A stretch of 64,000 bases of DNA from NCBI RefSeq assembly GCF_010093815.1, contig NW_022985557.1, forward strand, positions 1,287,030-1,351,029, given 5' to 3'. The notes beneath the pieces are model-generated. The model worked only from the letters and a program-made list of their open reading frames with translations, was not told the DNA's origin and did no database searches. Source of the DNA: Pseudovirgaria hyperparasitica. Lineage: Eukaryota; Ascomycota; Dothideomycetes; Acrospermales; Acrospermaceae. The position numbers and the translations under genes are program-made. Of the stretch, positions 48,809 to 59,239 are shown piece after piece. The stretch's first letter is position 1. Every line of letters starts with the position of its first letter.

Positions 48809-51800
48809 CCGCACTAAATAGGGTCTAGTAAACCTACTAATAAAGGGGATAGGCTATATTTTTATATAGATATAGAAATAAGTTATATAGAGTTACTTTC
48901 TAAGAAAATCCGGCCTAAAAATGTTACTCGGTTATCGAGAAAAGATAACTTAGCCGCCCTAGTTACGGCGGTAAGGTACGCTACCTTCATATATAAATAA
49001 GGCACGATAATAGAATAGCTTATAGTAGACTCCACCGGCCTCTAAAGACGGTATTTATCCGGGGTATTAAAGGGATTTAGTATAGCTACTATATATAAAA
49101 GAAAGGGAGTTAAAGTATACCCTATGGATGACTCCGAAGCCCACCGAAAGGTTCCTAGGAATCTATTAGGGTATCTAGACTAGCGTGAACGAGTAATCGC
49201 ATAGTAGGTACTTCTTCTAGCCGTTCATCTAGGCCTTAACGCGTTTAATAGGCTAATAGAGCCTCGAAGGGTAACTATCCCGCTAGGAACACGTCTAATG
49301 CCTCTATATATAAGTTAGCTAAAGATTAGAATGGAGCTACGTCCCGCGGAACTTAAGTTACTATATATAATCTTATTATATCGCGAGGAAGCACTAGTAT
49401 AGGAATTCTTATACCTTAGTAAATTTAATGAAGAGGTAGCACCTCCGTAGGAGATCCGAATGGTAGAATATAAGGTATAGTAGGCTAAGAACTTTAATAT
49501 TTCTAGAGCCCTTTATAGGAAGGTACTTACAATCCTAAAAGAGCGTCTTAATAGCGGAAGGCTCGAGCCCTATAGTAGTCCTTATCGAAACGCCTATTTT
49601 CTCGTAGAAAAGAAGAAGGAAGCTAATAAGGAACGAGATTATAGGTTAATTAATTCGGCGATAGAAATTAACCGAGTCACTATTCGTGATGCGGCCACGC
49701 CGCCCTTATATAAAGAGTTCTCGGAGCACTTCACGGGGATAGCCGTCTTAACGTTTACCGACTTCTTCTTAGGATACGATTAGATTCTATTAGTAGAGTA
49801 TTACTAAGACTTAACGGGGTTTATGACGCCCCTAGAATTACTATATAGAATAATATTACCTTAAGGGGCTACTAATTTAGTAGCTTAGTTCGTTAGAATT
49901 ATATTAACTATTATATAAGAACATATCCCGGAGAGGGCTCTACTATTCCTAGATAACTTAGATATTAAAGGATCTACGATAAAATATAACTCTAAGGAGG
50001 CCCTGCCTAGAATTCGTAGGTATATCCTAGAACATTTAATTAACGTAGATAAGGTTCTCGCGGATATAGAGCGCGCCGGATACGCCCTAAGTAGTAAGAA
50101 GACTTAGTAGTATATTAAAGCCGCTAACGTTATAGGATACGTCTACGATATTAAAGGGAGGCGACCAAGTAATAAAAAGGTTACTACTATTAGGGACTAG
50201 AAACCCTATAAAAACACGACGAATGTGCGAGCCTTCCTTAGCGTTTATATATATTTCTAGATATGGATCCCTAGGTACGCTATTATCGCATCGCCGCTAT
50301 TTATACTATTAAAGAATAAATCGGTCTAGTAGTAGATAGCTAAGGAGTAGACCTCGATAGACGCGCTAAAGATAGCTCTAACTACTACTCCCGTACTAAT
50401 AACGTTACGGTACGGGATAGGTACGGAAGATATAATTCTAGTAGTAGACTCTAGTAACGTTAGGTAGGGAGCTACGTTAATATAGGAGAACGAGAATTAT
50501 AAACGTTAGCTATCGCGGTATAATAGAGGAATATAGTTAAAAGCTAAGAGAAACTACGATACCGTGAAGCTAGAGTACTAAGCCCTCCTCCACGCGTTAT
50601 AGAAGTTCCGGTAATACCTCTATAGTACGTACTTTATTATAGAAATAGACGCGAATACTCTAGTCGCTTAAATTAACCGTACTATAACTAACTTACTAGG
50701 GGCGCTCGTTACTAGATGGCTCGCGTAGATTTAGCTATAGAACTTTATAGTTAGGCACGTACCTAGGAAGCGTAACGTAGTTACCGACGGTATCTTACGG
50801 ATATACGAAGGAGAAGAACTACTAGACATCTCTACCTTTAATCTAGACGAGTTCGTGGACATGGCTCTATATATAGACGTACTAGAGATGTCGTTAATTA
50901 AGCCCGTTAGCGGGAGGGATTATATAATAGAGATACTCGACTATACCGCTATTAAGTCTCCCTTAATAGATGAATATAGCGATAAATAGTAGAGGATTAC
51001 GAAGTACCTTACTATACTTAAGAGGCTAACCGACCTAACCGACCGAGCGTATAAGGCCTTTATAACTAACTACCTAAAGTTCCTTATATATAACTAAATA
51101 CTCTAGCGGAGAGGAGATGGGCATCGCTAACATACACGAGTAATTAAGGATCCGAATACTAGGGCGCGTATAATTACCGCTACTTATAATAAGATAGATC
51201 ATAGAGGTAGCGAAGGGACCCTTAGAAGGATTAAGGATAAGTATTAGTAGGTAGGTATACGTAGAGACGTACGATAGTACGTGAAAACCTATAATAAATA
51301 TTAACGATAAAGTAAACTCCTCGGAGGTCTTAATAAAGGGCTCTACCACGTTATAACGCCTATTCTTTAGTAAAGAATATACTTGGACGTAATGACGCTA
51401 CCACCTTCCATAGGGTATAGTAAAGTAGTATCTATACGAGAATAGCTAAGCGGATAGACTAAGGCGGAGGCATGTACGGCGGCCACGTCTATAGTCGTTA
51501 TAAAGTTCCTCTTTAAGAACGTAATCTATAGATACGGAATCATTTCTAAAATCATCTATAACGGTAGTAGAGAAAATATAGGTGCTATAGAGGAGCTCCT
51601 CTAACTCTATGGAATTTATTAGAAGGTTACGTCTACGTATAATCCCCGAGTAAATGGGATTATCGAGAGAAGTTTTATACTACTTACTAATACTCTTACG
51701 AAGATAACTAATAGCGGATTTAAGAACTAGCCCGGCCACCTCTATACGGTTGTCTAGGTAGATAGAATAACGATACGTACTAGTATAGGGTATAGTACTA

Positions 51801-52497
51801 TATACCTCATACTCGGCTATAAACTAATTATACCTATCGAAGTCGAATTCGAGTCGCTCCGAATACTCCCTTAGGACGAGGTGTAATTAACGTCCGACTT
51901 ACTCGCTCTTCGAGCTAGATAACTTAAGAGAAGATCTAAGGATCTTAAGGAGGCCTATGCCCACACGACACGAACGCGTAAGAAATTAAGAGAGGCATGG
52001 AATAACGACCATTACCTTCGTTAAGAGTCGTTACTAGTTAATACGATTATCCTCCTATACGACTCGTAGTAATAGAAGGATATAGGGCGGAAGCTAAGGT
52101 AGTATTAGAGGGGGCTATATAGAATCTAGTCCGTGTTTAATTATACTTATAAGCTCGCGGAGCTTGATGGAGCCATGCTTAGAGGGACGTTTCCTAGCTA
52201 TAGGTTAAAGAAATATTTTATAAGAAATATAAGTAATAAGAGTTATAACAAGCCCTCGCGACCACTAATCGGAAGAATTACTAAGGAAAATAAGAAGAGT
52301 AGTAATAAGGAAAACTATTATAAATAACTTATGGAACACCTCGACGACGCCATACGAACCTAGGTGGAAGTAGTAATTCCTACTCCGTAAGACTTTAATA
52401 GAGAAGAATATTTATGTTTCCCTAGAATCGACATCTCCTTCTAGGGAATAGAAGTTTTTTTTAAGGAGGGAAGGGATGCTTATAAAAGTAGTCTTAT

Positions 52498-52600
52498 GAT
52501 AATAAACTCCATTATTAAAAAAGGACGATAAACTCCATCATCGAAAGAGGATGATAAACCCTATTATTACTATAAAATGATAAAACTTATTATTAAAGCA
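52498..52600. repeat. Degenerate tandem repeat between the two frames
   Basis: Four starts of GATAA(A)-ACTCCAT-like units at 52,498, 52,526, 52,553 and 52,579, spacing 26-28 nt. A second run of AT-rich units with TTTATTTATAGATT follows at about 52,814-52,912. Both are in the spacer between Gag-Pol and the second frame. Confidence 0.55.
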
Positions 52601-53124
52601 AGCAATGCTCGAAAGAAGACATAATGGCGTTTACGCGAATTCCACCTACCATATATTAAAGCCGGTCGTGTAATCGAAGCCTACCTATCGAAGGCCCATT
52701 TCGTTACTATAGAACGGGCCCCGTTAGAAACTAATAAGGAAGAAAAGAAGGAGGAGGTATAGGAGAAAAAGATACTTATAGGAAGTCTTATAAGGATAAG
52801 AATATACCTAGTATCTATTTATTTATAGATTCCGCCATATACCCGGTAGATATATTTATTCATAGATTTCCTATATACCTAGTATATATTTATTTATAGA
52901 TTCGACACGTATACGGGCCTACGGCCGTTAGTAAGGATCATTTATAAAAATTACTATATACCTAGTATTTAAGGAGGCATAAAAAGAGAACTTAAGATAG
53001 TATATAACTCTTCCCTCTTACACCTCTCTATACCTCCTTAATTAATAAAACCTTCTTCTATACTTCCGCCTCACTTAACTATCTCTCCTTAGAATATAAC
53101 TCGCTAATAGAACTAATAATAATA

Positions 53125-56058
53125 ATAGCCCCGCTAAAAAAGAAAACGCCTACCCGTGAAGAGTTATAAGATCGTTAAGCACTAATAAGATAGACGCGGT
53201 CCTAGTTAAGAGTCGTAAGTGCTAAAGTAGGGCTATCGACGGCTATCATGGTATTAAGGCCATCTACTACTCCGCACGGATAGGCTATAGAAGCTATAGA
53301 AGTAAATGAGTCTACTATTAACCGAATTATCGCCATCTAGGACCCGTAAGAGCGATGGGACTATATTCTAGATACGTTTAATAATCTCCTTCACATTACT
53401 AGCCTTATAGAATAGCTCTTAAGTAGTATAGTTAACCTCTTCTAGAAAGTAGGAGCTGTAATAGGGTATAGTAAGGTAAAGATTAACTCCTCCATTTCGA
53501 AAGAAGTCCACGAGATAATTTATCGTGGAAGAGATACTAACTCCCGCATCCTAAAAGCTAAAAATGTAATCCTATAAAACTAGCGAAAAGACCTCCCTAA
53601 TAATGATAGCTAGTTACTCTAATCCGCCCTCGGATAGCTCTAGTAAACATAGAACTTTATAGAAAAGCTAGTAGCGCTCTTACGAATATAGATATAGGCG
53701 AGAGCGAGGAACTAGTTAAACGTATCTCTATAGTCCCGAATCGGCTAGGGATAGAAGGGAAGGGGAATTAAGGCATATCTTTAGAGCTCTAATATCGATA
53801 CCGCTCTAGCTAGCGATAGTAACGAGGATAGTCTATCTCTCTAGTAACTCTCGAACTACCCTAGCTAATAAAATGAACTAACGTTCTATAATAAGACGGG
53901 ACTTATTATCCCCGCTAGTTAATAGTTACGGATAAGTAGAATGGTTTATAGACCCGTCGAATACTATCTATAAATCAAAGAGATAAGTGCATCGCCTCCG
54001 CCTTAGACCTTACCGTCGCTAAAACTAGCGTAGATAACGCCTACGGTAAAGTCCCCTCCACGAAGCACGCCTTCTAGTTTAGTAGCACGTCGTCTCTTTA
54101 AAGCTAGTCGTCCGTTTAAAGTAAGCATTCCTCCTACTACTACTAGTATACGTCCCTTACCGGGCCATACGAGAACCTCTTTAGTATCTATTATAGCTAC
54201 GCCGATAAAACCCACTCGCGGACGTACCTTATCTACCGGCCCTTAGTAATTACCAGGGGCGCCTACATGATAATCCCCGGTTATTCTTAGTTTATACCCT
54301 AAGATAATAGTATCGGTCGAGGAAGAGGACGAGCCTAAGAAGTATTAATACGCGCCTTTAGTGACGAAGACTTTTAAGGCAGCTATATTATTAAAGAAGA
54401 ATTTCACGAGTATTAAGGGAATGGCCCTACTAGTGCGCTAGAAAGCGTAGATAGGTAACATGGCTATTCCGTATAAAGTCTACTATAAGCATTACTAAGA
54501 CGTGGCTAGAAAGAATAATATACTCGTTAGCGTGTCCTACTTAAACCTAGTAGCGAGACTTAAAATAGTATATAAGTTTAGAGATAACGTGGGGGCCCTT
54601 AAAGTTTATAAGGACCGCTATACCTAGTTCGCGAAGTACACGCGGCCACCTTATCTAATAGAGGTATTAGGTATCTATCATTACTAGGCCCTAGAGACCC
54701 CGAAGTAAGTTATTAATATTAAAACCATCCTTACTAGTATCGTATTTATAATTTAGAAGGAGGACGGTAGAATAGATAGGTAACTCTTCGACGAGTAGGA
54801 ACGTACCGGAAGTGTTAATATTAAAGGGCTCTTTAAGCTACTTAAAAAGACGACCTCTATACTTAATAAGAGTATCCTAGAACTCGCGAGGGATGAATTT
54901 AATATGTATAAGTACCACTAGCGCATGTTTAATAAGAAATCGAACTACGGCTAGCTACGAACTATATACCACTCCTATATCTAATAGTTTATTAGGTAAT
55001 ATCTACTTTACTAGCTTACCTATGTCGCTCTTCGGCCCGATCTTAACTACTATCTAATCTTATACCCGTACTATGCGAAGTCCTAGAATAGGGGTAATAA
55101 GACGGGTTTTAAGTATCTCGATAACGCCATTAATCGAATCCTCGATCCTAGTAATAGACACGGGTTTAATATAATCTAGGGGAGTATTAGTCTTAACGAT
55201 AAACGAAGTAACGACTATACTATAATCATTCCCCGCTTCTATAAGTTCTTAAACGAATAGTAGTCGAAGGCCAAGCTCCGCGAGGGGGTTAATCGAAACG
55301 GTATAATCACGGCTATTAATGATAAGATCTATAATACGGACGATAAGAAACGATTTAGTCCCTTCGTCCCGGTCCCCTACTAGTCCCTTAAAGTACATAT
55401 CTCTAGCCTACTAATAATACACGGCGCCTAGGGTCCCGTAAAGGGTGGAAGATACATGATACTTCCATAGTATATCGCGATTGGCCCTAATTATATAATA
55501 ATGGAAGTACCTAAAATAGGTACATAGGAATAACTCGTAGTAGCTTATAGGAATTTAACTCCGGGACCTACGTCTCCGTCGGGATTTTCTAATAAATATA
55601 GCGTGATTTCTTTTACCTTCCTAGCCGTAGTTTAACTCCCGAGTTTTAACGCCGTTAGTAACGTATTAGTCGGCCGTAAAAGATAGGACAGCTAGAAGGT
55701 AAAAGAAGAGGTAGCTACGTGGCTTAACATAAGTCCTTAATAACTTAAAGCTAAGGTAGACGCCTAGTTTAAGGAGGGCTCGAGGGTATTCGTAGAGACC
55801 TTTAAGAAAATAGTAAGGTAGAAAAGGCTAGTCTATAGGGATAGGTCGTTCTAGAAGGAATTTAATAAGGCGCGCGCCGCTAAGTAGCCAATTAATTTTA
55901 AGAAATTCGAGTCCAACGCAGGCCTAGATAACATTAAAGAGAACTTCTATAGATAGGAGAGGCCTAACGAACTATCCGATAAGGAGGAATCTAACCTCTC
56001 TAAGATAAGCGACACGATTCTTTAGGAGCTGGCTCGCGACCTTAAGTACTAAGATTAG
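53125..56058 (+). pseudogene. Second frame of the 11.4-kb element: about 980-codon protein with 2-oxoglutarate/Fe(II) oxygenase-like region
   Basis: A single phase runs for about 2.9 kb; nearly all stops are TAG/TAA, and one TGA lies near 54,268. The likely start is ATA-GCC-CCG (ATG before RIP) at 53,125. Residues 1-100 are basic and helical (LKKKTPTREEL). The middle (about 290-390) is Ser/Thr/Pro-rich and basic, followed by an acidic stretch (SVEEEDEPKK). Residues about 650-800 show a 2OG oxygenase order: KYLD at 663-666 (KHLD, an HxD motif, before RIP of CAT), HGFNII-GSISL, IIPRFYKFL (PGFHK-like), IHGA-GP with the distal His at 766, and Arg at 776. That order and spacing resemble PhyH-like enzymes. 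The fold is inferred, the substrate unknown. Confidence 0.55.
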
Positions 56059-56077
56059 GCGCCTAAAAACCTACCTA

Positions 56078-56110
56078 ATTATTAGTTAAGGGCTACCCTT
56101 AACTAATAAT
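56078..56110. repeat. 33-bp palindrome, copy after the second frame
   Basis: ATTATTAGTTAAGGG, CTA, CCCTTAACTAATAAT: perfect 15-bp arms. Lies at or just after the end of the second frame of the 11.4-kb element. Confidence 0.8.
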
Positions 56111-56256
56111 CCGGGCTAAGGTTTACCCGCGCCGAGAGGTTTACTAGGGGCGCATTTTATTTATATTAAGGTCTTTCTTTTAGGCGTTCTTCACACGGTT
56201 TCTTACACGGTTACTATACTACTAAGGGTAGTAGTTCTATGGGCCGGGGAGGTATA

Positions 56257-56626
56257 TATGGAAGGCCGCTCCTATAGCCCTATATATATGTGTCCCTAGC
56301 TCGATCACATGGCTTTATTATATATTTAAGGAGGGTATTTTCCTTGGTCATTCTGCTCGGCGCTCCCCCTATTACTAATATTCGACTATTTAACCTTTCC
56401 TTACGTTTATAGGCCTCTATAGGTATTGATTATTAGGCTTAGCTATTAAAGAATTGATTAAGAGTATTATATAGACCCGTCCTATTATAAAAGAGAACTA
56501 ATAAGAAGTCGTGCGTTTAAAGAGAACTTATAATACCTAGGAGAGATACTTGTGAGTTCGTCGCGACTACTATACTAGGAACACAGCCATTTACAAAAGG
56601 GACACACGTGGCGATAGCTCACTATA
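56257..56626. repeat. 370-bp LTR, right
   Basis: Starts TATGGAAGGCCGCTCC (TGTGG before RIP) and ends CTCACTATA. Same length as the left LTR; followed by ATAG. Confidence 0.9.
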
Positions 56627-56630
56627 ATAG

Positions 56631-58990
56631 TATAATCCTTTATACGCTCGGCTAGTACCTAGTAGACTATTAACTAATAATAGTACTATATTACCCTAGA
56701 TATTATAATATATAACGTCTAATCTTAGGACTATATAATTATATAGAGGAACTTTAGCCTTTACTATCGTCTTAAGGTACTTTCTATTCTTAAGATACTT
56801 AAATAGCTTATTTTATAATAGAAATACCTCGTTATAAACGTTATATTAGATCTAGTATACTAGATATATATTAGTTACCTAGCATGCTATGAATTACAAA
56901 GGTAGGCTCTTATTAATATTACTAGATAGTAGGTTAAGACTAGTAAGGCCGGTTTTATTACTAAACTATACTAGTTTAATAATATCTATATTAGTTAGTC
57001 TAAGGTAGAAGAAAGCTTCTTTAACCTCTATATAGTAAGCGTCTTTAACGTCTAGGTTATATAATTCTTTCTAAATATTATATACTTAGTAGAATAGTTA
57101 TAGCGGTTAGATAAACTATCTATTATTACTAAGGGACCGAGACTAGCTAGTATAGGGCTTATTAGTCGTTCTAGAACCGGTAGAATAACCTATAGAAGCG
57201 CTAGTTATAGCTAGTAGCTAACGTGCGTTAGCTAATGCCTTTTAACCGCCTTTATCTAAATCTTCTAATCCTTATTAGAACTACTACGGAGAGTAGGGCT
57301 AGTATAAGTTATAATATTAATTAGGTTAATTAGTTATAAGATAATAGCTATTAGGCTAGCCCTAGTCTTAAGAGTTACTAACTAGTTAAGGTAAGTTATA
57401 GTAATAAGAGCCGTTATATTAACTATCTCCTCTTCCTTATTAAGTAAATTAACTTAAAGTACTATACTATATACTACTAAGGTAATAGTAGATAAGTTAG
57501 TACTATTCTTTGCGTTTTACTTATAGAGTTTATATAAATTAGACTAGAGATATAGATTCTATTAGTAGAGGTAGACCCTAGTAAAGAAGAATATTAATAC
57601 CGTTCTATATAAACGTCTAAGCGTTTTAGCTAGAAGGGTCTAATAGTTATATAGTACTATAGTCACAAGCTATAGTATATATATATAAAGTAATATTGGC
57701 TTAGAAGCGGGCCTATTAGAGAGTATATTTTTATATTATAAGAGATAATAGAGCGTCGGATAATAGCTACTTAAACTACTTAATTAAGGCCGTAGTCTAG
57801 GTATCTAAACTAGATAAGTAATAGAGCGCTTCCTTCTTAAGATTAGATAATTCTAATATAAACTACTCGAGGGTATATTCTCGTAGATACTAGGAGAGTT
57901 TTAACTTAATAGTCTTAGTTTCTCTAGCCGTAGTAGCGTCTTTAATCTAGTTAAGGAAGATATATACGCTATATATATACGTATTCTAACTAGTAAAAAT
58001 AATATCTCTATCTCTAAAGCTACGATCTAAATTAGACTAGAAGAATCTAATTTCTTATATTCTAAACCCTTAACTATCCTCGTTATCGTTAAACGGGGGG
58101 TTTTTACTACTATCTATTAGGTTTTAGTCGTTATTCTACGAAATACCCGCCCGCTAAGTAAGAGTCTACTAGATTATAGCTATAATTATAGCTTACTATC
58201 TTACCGTAAAGTCCCTATTATTAGTTATTAGAGCCCTAGCTAGCATGCCGCTATTACTAGCGTCTATATCTACCTAACGTAGTATAGTATATTCTACTAA
58301 AGTACTAGCATGTTTAGGGTAGTCGGATATAGTAGCTTCTATACTAGAGCTTACTATATAATTAACTAAGTCCGATAAGCTTAAGAATGCCCTAGGGAGC
58401 CCGGTAGTAGATAGATACTAAGCTTAAATTAACGGGTTATTTAGGAACGCGTTATACACCTCTTATAATACTAGGCGATTTATTAACTACTATAGTAGAA
58501 AAGGCTTAGTAGCTAGTCTTCTACTTTATAAAGAACGTTCTAGAGTAGAGGGCGGTAGATAATTAGTAATAAGATAATTAAGTACTATCTTAAGTATTAG
58601 TAGATTTCTAAACGCCTATTAATTAACTTATCTATAACTAAATAGTTAATACCCTAGAAGAACTAAGTCCTCTAGTAGTAATATAAGCTATTATTATAAG
58701 CGGCTAGTAAGAGTATAGAAAATATAAAATTACTAGTATCTAGCGTATAACGGAAAACTTTTTAAGCTAAATAGTAAAATATAGAAGCGATAGAGTTATA
58801 GATATCTAGTTTAATCTATATATAGTCTCGTAACCGGTAAATAGAGCCTTCTCAAGCTCTAGAGAGTTAAGTTTATAGTAATATAATAAGTATATTCTAC
58901 TTATACTATATGCTAGAAGAAGAACGTTTTACTAGCCTATTATAAAGTAGTTAGTATAATAATAATAATAATAATATTAGTAAACTAGGT
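56631..58990 (-). mobile_element. Second Ty3/gypsy element, gag part, continuing from 45,190
   Basis: Minus-strand translation gives a long helical Gag-like sequence (for example FLNQIKDATTARE-KTIKLKL and ARTLRRLYRTVLIFFF-like blocks) with TAG/TAA stops only. Its position and orientation fit the N-terminal part of the polyprotein whose reverse transcriptase and integrase lie at 45,190-41,382. The right end near 58,990 resembles the left edge of the spared island at 32,274. Limits are approximate. Confidence 0.6.
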
Positions 58991-59196
58991 AGAGTACCAC
59001 TCTATAGGCGCATGCCTCCTCTAGTCTAAGCTACTATATAAGAAGAAACCTACGAATAGGAAAAACTCCCTTATATCTATAACTACGCTCTATCTATTCT
59101 CTCGTTCTTTATATATATATAGCCCTAGGGGCTACCTATAGGCCTATAGCCTATATTATAATGGTTTGCCCTTAGGTAGCACGTGTAGGTGCGGAG

Positions 59197-59229
59197 ATTA
59201 TTAGTTAAGGGCTACCCTTAACTAATAAT
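59197..59229. repeat. 33-bp palindrome, copy outside the LTR elements
   Basis: Same perfect 15-bp arms and CTA centre as at 56,078, here between the gypsy remnant and the LINE. Confidence 0.8.
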
Positions 59230-59239
59230 CGCGGTTCTC

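Larger units (their letters stand above)
46028..52327 (+). pseudogene. Gag-Pol polyprotein of the 11.4-kb element, RIP-inactivated
   Basis: One phase from ATG 46,028 to 52,327, 2,100 codons broken only by scattered TAG/TAA. The frame remains readable to about 52,800, so the true end may be later. Gag (LAPERFKGINITAFLRKYKD, about 46,240) is followed by a degenerate zinc knuckle (TCGED, about 47,250), an aspartic protease (ALFDSS near 48,338, DSG before RIP), reverse transcriptase (about 49,470-50,150) with SPYRNAYFLVEKKK and a FLDN box at 49,946 (FLDD before RIP), RNase H, and integrase with HRG.EGTLRRIKDKY and a C-terminal YKLAELDGAMLRGTF. Order RT before integrase means Ty3-like. The polyprotein is long for the group. 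Confidence 0.85.
45191..56626 (+). mobile_element. 11.4-kb Ty3-like LTR retrotransposon with a second large frame
   Basis: 370-bp LTRs at 45,191-45,560 and 56,257-56,626 and a flanking ATAG on both sides (45,187-45,190 and 56,627-56,630; a four-base duplication, or five with one change). Inside, on the plus strand, a Gag-Pol frame starts at 46,028 and a second frame lies at about 53,125-56,058. RIP is milder than in the copia relic: long frames are traceable in a single phase, with nearly all stops being TAA or TAG. It lies inside the minus-strand gypsy element (pol part left, gag part right), so it is a younger insertion. Confidence 0.9.

Noticed and set aside
51074-51349. 91-codon minus-strand frame
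   Set aside because: Antisense to the RNase H/integrase portion of Gag-Pol of the 11.4-kb element.
54003-54215. 70-codon intact minus-strand frame
   Set aside because: It is the antisense of the Ser/Thr/Pro-rich part of the second frame of the 11.4-kb element; the plus-strand phase is continuous through it.
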